From positions 186,001-250,000 of the forward strand of contig JAOTYK010000002.1 of assembly GCA_029861955.1 (NCBI GenBank): a stretch of 64,000 nucleotides of DNA. Direction: 5' to 3'. Below the pieces are notes generated by a model. That model saw nothing but the letters and a program-made list of their open reading frames with translations, was not told the origin of the DNA and searched no databases. How positions within the stretch are numbered: position 1 is the stretch's first letter; each line of letters starts with the position of its first letter. Positions 8,186 to 18,000 of the stretch are shown one piece after another. A program made the position numbers and the translations under genes. The stretch is from Acidobacteriota bacterium. GTDB lineage: Bacteria; Acidobacteriota; Polarisedimenticolia; Polarisedimenticolales; Polarisedimenticolaceae.

Positions 8186-9868
8186 GTGCGCGTAACCGGA
8201 CGGATCCGAGGATGGGGGGCCATCCCGCTCACGTGCCTCTTGCTACTGGCGCTTCCGGCGGTGGCGCAGGACTCGCGTGTCGACCAGGTACTGGATCGAA
8301 TCATCGCAAACGAACAACGGCTAGCGATCCAGATTCAGGATTACCAGCCGTTGGTCGAAACGTATCTGCAGACAGTTAAACCCGACCCGGTCCTCGGGCG
8401 TGTGCCGATCAAGGACAACTACTTCTTCGGCAAGCTGGTGCTACCGAAGGGTGCAGAAGGTAACGAGGCCCTCACCGGCAAGAAGCGAAAGCAGAAGCCC
8501 GGCAAGGGCAAGTCCCTCGAGATGTTCACCGAATACCACTCGGCCACGTTCAAGCCCGAGCGGTTTGCACAGATGCTTCTGGTCGATCGAGGGTCGTTCC
8601 GTCGAGAGAACTACGACTTCGACTTCGTACGTACGGAGTTTCTCGGTGAGGTTCGAACCCTCGTGTTCGATGTCACGCCCAAGGCCGGCAAGACCCTCAA
8701 CAAGGCGCACTTCGGTCGGTTCTCCGGCCGTATCTGGGCGGAAGACCAGGACTATCAGATCGTCCGATTCAACGGCATCTACGGATCGATGATGATGGTC
8801 GACTTCCATTTCGACAGTTGGAGAATGAACCTGGCACCCGGGATGTGGTTGCCGGCCTACGTCTACACGGAGGAGCCGGACCGCTCGATGCGACAGTTGC
8901 GGTTGTCGCACCAGGGCCAGACCCGACTCTGGGGCTATGACATTGCACGCAGCAGCCTCGAGGACGCGTTCACGAAGGTCATGGTCGAGACGGTCAAGGC
9001 CCGGGACGACAGCGAGTCCCCCGGACAGATCTCCCCGGTCGAGGCCGTGCGCTCATGGGTCAGCGAGGCCGAAGACAACGTCATCCAACGGCTCGAACGA
9101 GCAGGCCTCGTCGCGCCGCCCGGCGAGGTCGACAAGGTTCTGGCGACGGTGGTCCAGAATCTGGAGATCACCAACGAGCTGAACATCCAACCCCCGGTAC
9201 GGTGTCGCGTTCTGCTGACGACACCCCTGGAATCGTTCACCGTCGGACACACCATCGTCCTGAGCCGCGGCCTGATCGACGTGCTTCCCGACGAGGCCAG
9301 TCTTGCGATGGTTCTGGGACATGAGATGGGTCATATCCTCAACGGCCACAAAATCGATACGCGCTTCGCGTTCACCGACCAGGTGATCGTCGGGGACAAA
9401 CAGGCGATGGAGTACTTCAACTTCCAGCGAGATCCCGAGGAAGAACTGGAGGCCGACAATCACGCGGTCAACCTCCTACAGAACTCCCCGTATGCCGAGG
9501 ACCTATCGACGGCGGGCCTGTTCCTTCGACAGCTCGAGGCGAGCACAAACGATCTCCCGGCCCTGATTCGGCCGCATTTCGGGAGTCGGATCGCAAACCG
9601 TAACGAGGTCATGCGGATGAACGCAGTGATCGACGCGGCGCCTCCGCTGGATCACGCCTCGATGGAGCAAACCGCGGCCCTGCCCCTCGGCGGTCGCGTG
9701 AAGATGGATCCGTGGAGTGCAGAAGTCTCGTTGATGAAAAACAACCGGGTCCCCCTTCTGGGCGCCCACGAAAAACTACCCCTGCAGGTCACGCCACTGA
9801 TGCCGTACCTCACCCGCTACAAAGGGAACGGCTCCGGCGAAATCGCCGAGAACCGATCGGGACAATAG
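8186..9868 (+). CDS. Secreted M48-family zinc metalloprotease
   Basis: A 560-residue protein starting at GTG 8186, with AAGGAGA just upstream. The signal peptide is hydrophobic 15-27, ending AVAQ. The first 300 residues show no family I recognise. The C-terminal half is an M48 peptidase: H379-E-M-G-H383 zinc site, then the third-ligand block E-E-E-L-E-A-D-N-H-A about 40 residues later. M48 proteins such as BepA and LoiP act in outer-membrane protein quality control. Its position between TonB and ExbB is unusual and suggests it services the same envelope system, for example by maturing or clearing a receptor. That is inference. Confidence 0.8.
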   Translation: MRVTGRIRGWGAIPLTCLLLLALPAVAQDSRVDQVLDRIIANEQRLAIQIQDYQPLVETYLQTVKPDPVLGRVPIKDNYFFGKLVLPKGAEGNEALTGKKRKQKPGKGKSLEMFTEYHSATFKPERFAQMLLVDRGSFRRENYDFDFVRTEFLGEVRTLVFDVTPKAGKTLNKAHFGRFSGRIWAEDQDYQIVRFNGIYGSMMMVDFHFDSWRMNLAPGMWLPAYVYTEEPDRSMRQLRLSHQGQTRLWGYDIARSSLEDAFTKVMVETVKARDDSESPGQISPVEAVRSWVSEAEDNVIQRLERAGLVAPPGEVDKVLATVVQNLEITNELNIQPPVRCRVLLTTPLESFTVGHTIVLSRGLIDVLPDEASLAMVLGHEMGHILNGHKIDTRFAFTDQVIVGDKQAMEYFNFQRDPEEELEADNHAVNLLQNSPYAEDLSTAGLFLRQLEASTNDLPALIRPHFGSRIANRNEVMRMNAVIDAAPPLDHASMEQTAALPLGGRVKMDPWSAEVSLMKNNRVPLLGAHEKLPLQVTPLMPYLTRYKGNGSGEIAENRSGQ

Positions 9869-9880
9869 AAGGAGACCCTG

Positions 9881-10558
9881 ATGAACCTCAATGACATGTT
9901 CAGCAGCATCGGCTTCGTGGGGCTTCTCGTCCTGGGTTGCCTGTTGTTGCTCTCGCTTTACTCATTCGCCGTGATCCTGGACAAGTACCGCCGGTTTAAC
10001 GCGGGCGTGCGGCAGTCCATCGTCTTCAGCGCTGAATTCAACCGGCACCTGCAGGACGGCAAACTTCAGGAAGCGGCTAACTCTGCCAAACGACACGAAC
10101 AGTCGCCGGTGGCCAGGGTCGTCTCGGCCGGCGTTCAGGAACTGATCGCCAGTCGCAACTCCGTCGAGGGCTCGGAGATGCAGTTGGAGTTGGTCACGCG
10201 GGCCCTCGATCGCTCGGCCATCACGACGCTTTCCGACATGAAGAAGGGACTCGGTGCCCTCGCGACCATCGGTTCGACCGCTCCATTTATCGGGCTGTTC
10301 GGAACGGTTGTCGGCATCATCCACGCCTTCGACGGCATCGCCGAATCCGGCTCCGGCGGGATTGCCGCTGTTTCGGGTGGTATTTCCGAGGCGCTGGTGG
10401 CGACGGCCTTCGGCATCCTCGTCGCGACGCCGGCCGTGATGGCGTTCAACTACTTCACGGGCTCCCTGGAACGGGTTCAGATCGAGATGCACACTCGGTC
10501 GGCAGAGCTGGTGGATTTCATTACCAAACGAATGAACGCAGTCCATGCAGGGAGCTAA
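9881..10558 (+). CDS. ExbB/TolQ/MotA-family proton channel subunit
   Basis: A 225-residue inner-membrane protein with three expected membrane segments: about 12-32, then the pair IGSTAPFIGLFGTVVGIIHAF and EALVATAFGILVATPAVMAF. The GLFGTVxGI signature is typical of ExbB/TolQ. AAGGAG precedes ATG 9881. With the two ExbD proteins it forms the proton-driven motor for the TonB protein encoded just upstream. The exbD start lies inside the last 14 bases of this gene. A Tol rather than Ton role is less likely because a TonB-domain protein is present in the same run. Confidence 0.88.
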   Translation: MNLNDMFSSIGFVGLLVLGCLLLLSLYSFAVILDKYRRFNAGVRQSIVFSAEFNRHLQDGKLQEAANSAKRHEQSPVARVVSAGVQELIASRNSVEGSEMQLELVTRALDRSAITTLSDMKKGLGALATIGSTAPFIGLFGTVVGIIHAFDGIAESGSGGIAAVSGGISEALVATAFGILVATPAVMAFNYFTGSLERVQIEMHTRSAELVDFITKRMNAVHAGS

Positions 10559-10967
10559 GCCGGGAAAACTCGAATCCCAGATCAACGTCACACCGCTGGT
10601 GGACGTGGTTCTGGTGCTCCTGATCATCTTCATGGTGGTGGCGCCCCAGATTCAGGCCCGCCCGGATCTACAGGTGCCGCAAACCGAGCAACCGGCGGAA
10701 AAGCCCGATGACGGCCGACAGATTCTGGTCGCCATCGAGCGCACCGGTGTCATCTGGGTCGACGACCGCGCCCTCTCGGCGGTCGAGTTCAGCGACGCGA
10801 TGCAGGAAATCGCCCTGGATCGCGGCGATTGGAAGGTCGTGATCAAAGGCGATGCACGTCTTCGGTTCGGCGAGGTCCAGCAGGCGATGCTGGCCGTCGA
10901 GGCTGCGGGGTTTGCAAACGTCGGATTGATCACCGCGCAGCTCGACGATTCGGTCGGCGGAGGATGA
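10545..10967 (+). CDS. ExbD/TolR-family protein (first copy)
   Basis: A 140-residue biopolymer-transport protein. A short cytoplasmic N-terminus (SQINVTPLVDVVLVLLIIFMV) carries the conserved membrane Asp that takes part in proton transfer. A periplasmic domain follows (LVAIERTGVIWVDDRALS). It overlaps the exbB end by 14 bases, so translation is coupled. A second, different ExbD follows after 4 bp. Two ExbD copies next to one ExbB are common in Gram-negative bacteria outside the enterobacteria and may form a heteromeric stator. Confidence 0.88.
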   Translation: MQGAKPGKLESQINVTPLVDVVLVLLIIFMVVAPQIQARPDLQVPQTEQPAEKPDDGRQILVAIERTGVIWVDDRALSAVEFSDAMQEIALDRGDWKVVIKGDARLRFGEVQQAMLAVEAAGFANVGLITAQLDDSVGGG

Positions 10968-10971
10968 TGCG

Positions 10972-11445
10972 ATGAAGATGATCGGAGGCGGAAGCGATCT
11001 GAATTCCGAGATCAACGTGACCCCACTGGTCGACGTGGTGCTCGTCCTGCTGATCATCTTCATGGTCGTCATCCCCCTCACGATGAAAGGGTACGACCTG
11101 GATATTCCCGAGGAGAGTGTCGCCGTCACCCGGACAGAGCCCGAAAAGCCGCTCGAACAGTACGTGATGACCATCGACCTTAACGGATGTCCCGTGACGG
11201 CACCCCCGGAGACTCGCGGACTCCCCGCCGTCTGCACCGTCCGACTCAACGACGAGAGCATTCCGGTGGGGAAGCTCCAGAGCCGTGTCCGCGAGATCTT
11301 CGATCCGAGGCCGGCGGCGGACCGAGTCCTGTTCCTCTCGGCTCACGAGAGGATGAACTACGAGGCCGTGATGCGGATCGTTGACCTCGCCAAGGGTGGG
11401 TCGGCAGGTCTGAGAATCGGGCTCGTGGCGGAGCCTACCGGCTAG
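10972..11445 (+). CDS. ExbD/TolR-family protein (second copy) with a Cys-containing insertion
   Basis: A 157-residue ExbD paralogue with the same N-terminal signature (SEINVTPLVDVVLVLLIIFMVV). The periplasmic domain contains an extra segment (DLNGCPVTAPPETRGLPAVC) that places two cysteines 15 residues apart where most ExbD proteins have a short turn. In the oxidising periplasm these could form a disulfide. The first copy lacks this insertion, so the two subunits are not interchangeable in sequence. It is the last gene of the co-directional run; a 179-bp gap separates it from glutamine synthetase. Confidence 0.85.
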   Translation: MKMIGGGSDLNSEINVTPLVDVVLVLLIIFMVVIPLTMKGYDLDIPEESVAVTRTEPEKPLEQYVMTIDLNGCPVTAPPETRGLPAVCTVRLNDESIPVGKLQSRVREIFDPRPAADRVLFLSAHERMNYEAVMRIVDLAKGGSAGLRIGLVAEPTG

Positions 11446-11624
11446 TCGATTTAGACTAGTTTGCTCTGGCTCCTGCCCCGCCCGACTGATACCCTTGGGT
11501 TGCGTGGCGGGGGTTCTCCCGGTCACGAACTCCCAACAGATGTCGACGCGGCCGACTCCCGCAAATCAAGTTGATCGGCGGTCGTTTCAGGCATTGTTGT
11601 TGTGGATTGGAGGAGACGGAAACG

Positions 11625-13817
11625 ATGGCCAACAGGGATATCCAGCAGCGCGCGGTCACTGAAGCAACTCACTGGCGGAAGTCCCGCGGGCAAAACGGTG
11701 AGGCCCGTGCCGAGACGCCACCGGTCGACCAGATTTTCGGTCAGGATGTCTTCAGCCTCCAGCGAATGAAACAGCGCCTGCCAAAAGATACCTATCGTCG
11801 GCTGATGCGCACGATCACTCAGGGCGAACCCCTGGATCCCCACGTCGCCGACGTGGTCGCCGCAGCCATGAAGGACTGGGCCATCGAACACGGTGCCACC
11901 CACTACACCCATTGGTTCCAGCCTCTCACCGGACTGACGGCGGAGAAACACGACTCGTTCGTCGCTCCCGACGGCGAGGGCGGCATGGTCTACGCTTTGT
12001 CAGGCTCCGAACTGGTCCAGGGCGAGCCCGATGCCTCCAGTTTTCCGTCCGGCGGACTGCGGGCCACCTTCGAAGCCCGCGGGTACACCGCGTGGGACGC
12101 CACCAGCCCGGCGTTCCTTCTCAGGGGAGACAACAACGTCACCCTCTGTATCCCAACGGCCTTCGTCTCATGGACCGGCGCCGCGCTGGATCTCAAGACG
12201 CCGCTCCTGCGATCGATGCTGGCCCTTGAGAAACAGGCGATGCGTGTCCTCAACGTTTTTGGCACGGATGCCGGGGTTACTCGGATCAATACGACCGTCG
12301 GGGTCGAGCAGGAGTACTTCCTGATCGACCGAAACTTGTTCTTTGCCCGACCGGACCTCGTCAGCTGTGATCGGACGCTCTTCGGGGCTCAGCCCCCCAA
12401 GGGGCAACAGCTGGACGACCACTACTTCGGGTCGATCCCTCCGCGAGTGCTGGCATTCATGTCGGAGATGGAGCGCGAACTCTATCGGATCGGCATTCCG
12501 GTCAAGACTCGTCACAACGAGGTTGCGCCCGGCCAGTACGAGATCGCTCCCACTTTCGAGACCTCCAACATCGCCTGCGATCATCAGATGCTGATGATGG
12601 AGACGATCAAGAGGGTCGCTCCTCGCTTCGGGTTGCAGGCGATTCTGCACGAAAAACCGTTCGCAGAGCTAAACGGCTCGGGCAAACACAACAACTGGTC
12701 AATCAGCACCGACACCGGCGTCAACCTCCTGGACCCGCAGGACGAAACCCACACGAACATGCAGTTCATGTTCTTCCTCTGTGCCGTGATCCGCGCCATC
12801 GACGTCCACGCCGATCTTCTTCGAGCATCCATCGCCTCCCAGAGCAACGACCATCGGCTCGGTGCCAACGAGGCGCCGCCGGCGATCATCTCGACCTTCC
12901 TCGGGGACATGCTGACCGACCTCGTGGAACAGCTCGAAAAGGGCACACCCAATCGCACAATCAAGGGGGGCGAGCTTGATCTCGGGGCCACCACGCTCCC
13001 GCAGATTCCCCGTCACTCCGGTGACCGCAATCGAACATCGCCGTTTGCGTTCACCGGCAACAAGTTCGAGTTCCGCGCTGTTGGTTCCTCCGCCGCGTCG
13101 GCGTGGCCCAACACGGTGATGAACACCATCGTCGCGGAGTCGATCGACTTGCTCATCGGCCGGTTGGAAGAAGAGACCAAGAAAACGGACATCGAGACCG
13201 CAGTTCGGACGGTTCTTCGCGAGACACTCAAGAACCACAAACGGGTGATCTTCAACGGGGACGGCTATTCGGACGAATGGCACGCCGAGGCGGAGCGTCG
13301 CGGACTGCCCAATCTTCTCGACTCCGTCGAGGCCCTACCGGTTCTCGGTAGCCAGAAGGCGATCGACCTGTTCTCGAAGTACAGCGTCCTTCAAGAGAAT
13401 GAGGTCGAGAGCCGAGTCAACGCATCGCTCGGAAAGTACTGCAAGCAGTTCCTGATCGAGAGCGAGACGATGGTGCTGATGGGACGCCAACTGATTATCC
13501 CGGCGGCCACCAAACATCAGCGGGAATTGGCCCAGGCGGTTCAGGCGACTCAGGCCGCCGGAGTCGAGTGTCCTGCGCAGAAACGGGATCTGCAGGAGTT
13601 GATCGATCTCCTGACCCGTTTCGACAAGCAACTCACGGAACTTGCGGAGACGGAACAGTACGAGACCGACGACCTCGAGGCCCATGCGAAAGCGCTTAAG
13701 GAACATGTCGGGCCGGCCATGGACCGACTGCGAGTGATCGGCGACGAGCTCGAACTACGGATCGGTGCCGAGCACTGGCCGTTGCCGTCCTACCGCGAGC
13801 TGCTGTTCATCAAATAG
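11625..13817 (+). CDS. glnN: Glutamine synthetase type III
   Basis: A 730-residue type III glutamine synthetase, about the normal length for this class and much longer than type I (about 470). It makes glutamine from glutamate, ammonia and ATP in the cytoplasm. Visible signatures include [44 protein letters not shown] and [13 protein letters not shown] chose ATG 11625 because GGAGGAGA lies at 11609-11616; an in-frame TTG at 11571 would add 18 residues with no ribosome site. An inverted repeat ATCAA-G-TTGAT at 11565-11575 in the 179-bp upstream gap is a possible operator. The stop directly abuts the end of the convergent TPR gene. Confidence 0.93.
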   Translation: MANRDIQQRAVTEATHWRKSRGQNGEARAETPPVDQIFGQDVFSLQRMKQRLPKDTYRRLMRTITQGEPLDPHVADVVAAAMKDWAIEHGATHYTHWFQPLTGLTAEKHDSFVAPDGEGGMVYALSGSELVQGEPDASSFPSGGLRATFEARGYTAWDATSPAFLLRGDNNVTLCIPTAFVSWTGAALDLKTPLLRSMLALEKQAMRVLNVFGTDAGVTRINTTVGVEQEYFLIDRNLFFARPDLVSCDRTLFGAQPPKGQQLDDHYFGSIPPRVLAFMSEMERELYRIGIPVKTRHNEVAPGQYEIAPTFETSNIACDHQMLMMETIKRVAPRFGLQAILHEKPFAELNGSGKHNNWSISTDTGVNLLDPQDETHTNMQFMFFLCAVIRAIDVHADLLRASIASQSNDHRLGANEAPPAIISTFLGDMLTDLVEQLEKGTPNRTIKGGELDLGATTLPQIPRHSGDRNRTSPFAFTGNKFEFRAVGSSAASAWPNTVMNTIVAESIDLLIGRLEEETKKTDIETAVRTVLRETLKNHKRVIFNGDGYSDEWHAEAERRGLPNLLDSVEALPVLGSQKAIDLFSKYSVLQENEVESRVNASLGKYCKQFLIESETMVLMGRQLIIPAATKHQRELAQAVQATQAAGVECPAQKRDLQELIDLLTRFDKQLTELAETEQYETDDLEAHAKALKEHVGPAMDRLRVIGDELELRIGAEHWPLPSYRELLFIK

Positions 13818-14537
13818 CTACGGCGCCAGCGCCTGACGTCGGCGAAGTTGCAGATGAGCCCGCGCGACCATTTCCATGAAGTGGCCGCTGGACAACCCCT
13901 GCAATCCACGTTGTAGGTGGGCCAGACTGTTCTCGCTGTCACCGTTGGACTCGTGCCACAACGCGATATATAGGTGCGCGTGGAAACGACCTAGCTGGCG
14001 CAACTCACTATCGGGTGCACCGGTCTTCTCTGCAGCGGCGAGCACGTCGTCGACCGACTTCGTGCCACGGAACAGCCCCCAGACCTCGGGCATGGGAACG
14101 CGCGAATCGTCCTGGGGATACATCCGCTCGCGGGCTACTTCGTGGCCCTCCGTCTTCGCGACGCAGAGATAGTGCCAGACGGCATTCTCAACATCTCCCG
14201 GGTTGACCGTGTGGTGACTCTCGAACTGGTCCGCACAGTCGGCCCAGCGCTCCGCGTAGTAGAGGGCGATCCCGCGCTCCCAGAGTTCCGGCTTGTCATC
14301 CGGCTTGGCGGCGATCTGAAGGTCGAAGAACCGTGCCGACTCGGCCATCTCCAACTGACGAAACGCCGCCACCGCATCGAGGTACAACACGCGAGAGTCG
14401 TCGCTGCTGTGCTCTGCGGCATCCTTGATCGGCACCATCTCGCCGACGTTCTCTTGCTGGGCGACGATGGGCGAGATCGCGGCGACCACGATCATCGTTC
14501 CGAGCACGGTGCGCCATCGAGCGGTTCGAACATCCAT
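13818..14537 (-). CDS. Secreted TPR-like protein
   Basis: A 239-residue protein with a signal peptide (hydrophobic about 11-25, ending VAQ). Helical pairs resemble tetratricopeptide repeats, such as ALYYAERWADCADQFESHHTVNPGDVENAVWHYLCVAKTEG. The overall layout is close to NlpI-like or other small periplasmic TPR proteins. GGAGGAAA lies just before the ATG. A promoter-like TTGTCG-16-TAGAAT lies 22 bp upstream. It ends base-to-base against the convergent glutamine synthetase gene (13817/13818), leaving no room for an intergenic terminator. Function unknown; TPR folds usually mediate protein contacts. Confidence 0.65.
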   Translation of the reverse strand: MDVRTARWRTVLGTMIVVAAISPIVAQQENVGEMVPIKDAAEHSSDDSRVLYLDAVAAFRQLEMAESARFFDLQIAAKPDDKPELWERGIALYYAERWADCADQFESHHTVNPGDVENAVWHYLCVAKTEGHEVARERMYPQDDSRVPMPEVWGLFRGTKSVDDVLAAAEKTGAPDSELRQLGRFHAHLYIALWHESNGDSENSLAHLQRGLQGLSSGHFMEMVARAHLQLRRRQALAP

Positions 14538-14558
14538 CTGAGGTTTCCTCCAACCAAT

Positions 14559-14586
14559 ATTCTAAAGAAATCACGAGAACCGACAA
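14559..14586 (-). promoter_or_regulatory. Putative sigma-70 promoter of the TPR gene
   Basis: On the minus strand TTGTCG (14586-14581) is followed after 16 bases by TAGAAT (14564-14559), which has five of six consensus bases. Transcription would start near 14552, about 15 bases before the ATG. TAGAAT also occurs upstream of several other genes here (plus strand 35301 and 55825; minus strand 62767), which suggests a common -10 form in this organism. Confidence 0.45.
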
Positions 14587-14681
14587 GGTGTCTCGCTTGG
14601 ATACGGGAATTTCGGCTTCGAGGTTTCCGTTGGCGCTATCATCGAGACGCCTAAAACGGCCACCATACAGAGGAGTGAGGC

Positions 14682-15071
14682 ATGCACGAGGCGATGGGAG
14701 ACCCAGGTGGACTGGTCACGGCGCTATCGTCCACGCTTGAGTGGATCGCAAGTGCCATCGACCTCATCGGCATCGCGATCGTACTGTGGGGGTTCGTCCG
14801 GGCGCTCATCGGGTTCGTGATCACCGAGGCTCGCCGACTCCGTTATCGCGCGGGAATCGGTGGCCTTCGCACACTGCGGATTGATCTCGGAACCTACATC
14901 CTCCTGGGCATCGAATTCATGATCGCCTCGGACATCATCCACACGGTGGTCAAACGCGAATTGCAGGATCTGATCTTTGTCTCGGCGCTGGTCGCGATCC
15001 GAACTGCGATCAGCTTCTTTCTTGGGCGCGAAGTGGCCGAGATCGAGCACGAACAGGCGGCCTCCGCATAG
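14682..15071 (+). CDS. DUF1622 membrane protein
   Basis: A 129-residue DUF1622 protein with three likely membrane helices (about 18-42, 62-84 and 95-113). The conserved middle reads LRIDLGTYILLGIEFMIASDIIHTV. GAGGAGTGAGG precedes the ATG. A weak promoter match, TTGGCG-16-TAAAAC, lies at 14630-14657. The family is widespread in bacteria and has no established function. It ends 4 bp from the convergent giant secreted protein. Confidence 0.85.
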   Translation: MHEAMGDPGGLVTALSSTLEWIASAIDLIGIAIVLWGFVRALIGFVITEARRLRYRAGIGGLRTLRIDLGTYILLGIEFMIASDIIHTVVKRELQDLIFVSALVAIRTAISFFLGREVAEIEHEQAASA

Positions 15072-15075
15072 CGGA

Positions 15076-18000
15076 TCAGAGAGGCGACTCGGATCCGCAC
15101 GCGGTCTCGGTGATCCGGTAGTAGTAGTCGACACCCGGCGCGGCTGCTCCGTTGTCGGTCCACTGGATTCCGGGTGTCTGGAGGTCCTCGTCGGTCACGC
15201 CCGTCTGAATCGGTGCGCCCCATGACGCCGAATCGGGCTGGGTTGCTCGATAAACGTTGTAGGTTGCGCCGCTCGTCCCCGTTTTGTCGAAGGACAACGT
15301 CAGGTTGCTCGCGGATTTCCCGGCTCGCAGGTTCTCCGGATCCTTCGCACCCCCGTCCGGGCAGAGGGAAGACTCGCCGCCGCATGCCGTCTCCGTGACG
15401 CGATAGAAATAGTCGATTCCGGGTGCCGCAGCACCGCTATCGGTCCACTGGACACCCGGCGTGCCCGCGTCTTGATCGGTGATGCCCGTCGCGATCGGTG
15501 CTCCCCATGTCGAGGGATTCGGCTGGGTGGCACGATAGACATTGAGTGAGCCGCCGGGGGTTCCGGTGACGGCGATGTTCAATAATAAATCTGTCCCCAT
15601 TTTTCCGAGCGTCAGGTCTTGCGGGTCGTTGGGGTCTGCGCAGTTGCAACCGAGATCACATTCGACGGCATCGAGGATCAGCAGGCCGTTGGTCAACTCG
15701 GCCATCCCCCCTCCGCCGTTTTCTTCGACGCGAATCGTGTAGGTGCCGGGCCCTCCGGCGTCATAGATTGCGCTCACGTCGTGTGTCCCACCGTCCACCA
15801 CGCCGAAAGGCTTCACGATGGTTGAGGTACCGCCGTCGAAGAGACTGACCTGCGCGTTGGATGTCCAGGTGGCGCTTCCGGTTGTTCCAACCACCGAGAG
15901 CCTGGTGGTTTCCAACGTCCCCGTACCGGTACAGCCTGCGCCCTGTCGTTCGGTTATGCGAATCTGATACGACCCCGGCCCACCATCGGCACCGTTGTAG
16001 ATGTCCAGGACGTCATAGGGTTCTGTATCGACCGCGTCAAACGCCTTGATGGGAATGACAGTGGCGTTGGGCGTGACCAGATCGATCTGTGTACAGATCG
16101 TCACGTTCCCACTCCCCCCGGTGTAGGTCAGAGAATCCCATTCCAACTCTGCGGAGATTGCCGCACCGGCTGCGAATGTAAGACTCGGCGACAACGGAGA
16201 CACCGCGAATCCGTCCTGCGGGGTGTTGATCGGACTAAACAGCTGGGTTGACGTGACCGTCGGTGTCGGATTGCTGTAGAGGTAGTCATAGCTGAGAATT
16301 GCACCGGACACCGGCACACTGAACGACAACGGTGGAGAGAGCGTCGAACTCTGCAACGCGGACTCCGCGACGAGGGGGTCGGTGTCCTGACCGGAGAACT
16401 CCTGAGAAGAGATCTGGCCGATCTGAACGTCAAACACACCCAGCGCGTCGTCGTGACTTCCCATGTCATCCTGGATATTCGTGATATCGAAGAGGAGCGT
16501 GTCCACACAGACAGCACCCGAGTCCACGGTGAACTGGAAGGAGGAAGTTGCCGTACCTCCATCCCCTGCCAGCGTCCCGAACGCAGCGGGGTTACCGAAC
16601 ACCGTCGCCATGACGCCGGAGCCGCCGTTGATCGTCAGATCCGCGGTGGTCCCCGTCGCATCGGTCTGACCGACGTTCTTCAAGGTAACGTCGATCTCCC
16701 AGTTTTCCGTCGGCTCGACGACCAGATCGCCGTCACCGCAGCGCTCGAAGAGGTTTCCAGCGCTATCGAACGCTACGCCACATCCGGTATCGGGGTTGAT
16801 GTTCGTATCGCACGCCTGTGCGCGAACATTCGTCACGACGACGTTATCCAACCCGTAACCGCCGTCCGTGAACAGCAGATCCGGGAAGCCGGCGACGCTG
16901 TTCATCGAGCCGAATCGCCAGCGGAATTGAATCGTGTCGTCCTCGGCCAGGCCGGTAAGCCCCCCGTTGACGCGAATCCAGTTCTGCGTGACGTTGTCCA
17001 GCTTGTTGAAGATCTGCTCTCCGTTTCCGGGGTTCTCGGAGAAGCAACTCTCCGGGCCTAGCTCGGAACCATTACAGAGCGGGTTGCAATAGGTGTTCCA
17101 GATCAACGGCCCGTCATAGGGCAACGTCGTCAGCTTCTGCCACGTCCCACCGTTGCGACTGTAGTCAACGCGCACTCCGTCGGCTCGCAGCCCCGTCGGC
17201 GCGGGACCGGAGTCCGCGAACTTGTATTCATGATCGAAACTCAGAATCGTGCTGGTCGAACCGATCTTATAGGCCGGCGACAGCAGAACGGCGTCGTTCA
17301 GATCGCGGTAGCTTCCATTCGGGAAGTTGTCCCCTTCGTCTTCCCAGAGGAAGAACCCGCCGTTCAAGTTGCCACCGGTGGCGCGCCAGAACCAGTCATC
17401 GACGTAGGGTGCGCAAGACAACGAAGGCACGGTTGCGCCGTCGGTCACTCCGTTGTCGTCACCGGGACCGACCTCATGACTCCACGTCGCCGGCTGAGCA
17501 TCGAAGTTCTCGACGGCGGTTACGGTTCCCGCCAGGTCATCCAGGTCCAGGCTCAGGGTCAGCGTCTGGGGTGTGCTGGCGCCATCGAAGTTGTCGGCCA
17601 CGATGTAGACGTTGAACGTCACCGTCGGTGGCACGGGTGGCGATCCCGCGCATTCCGCCGCGTCGGCAACCTTGAAACGGAACGGATCGAATGTCATGTC
17701 GTTGACCGCGACGCCCCCGGCCGAGATCGCGCCGAAACTGGCGACGTCCTTGACGATGCAATCGATGTCGGGATCGTCCGTCGCAATTCGTGCGACGACG
17801 TTGGTCAGATCCCGACCCGAATCGTTGCGTAATTGAATGCTGATCGACGCGACCTCGTTGGTGTCTGCGTAGTCATCGCCGTCGCCGTTATCAGTAAGGC
17901 TGACGAGACCGTTGACACGCACATCCCCCTCCAGACACGCGATCTGCACCTCGTCCGTGGAGGTCGCCATGGGATCGACGTCGTCGTAGCTAACCGTGAT

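Noticed and set aside
11467-11481. A TGGC...GC pattern upstream of glutamine synthetase as a sigma-54 promoter
   Set aside because: The GG/GC spacing fits but the -12 part reads CCGC instead of TTGC and the flanks do not match; too weak to call.
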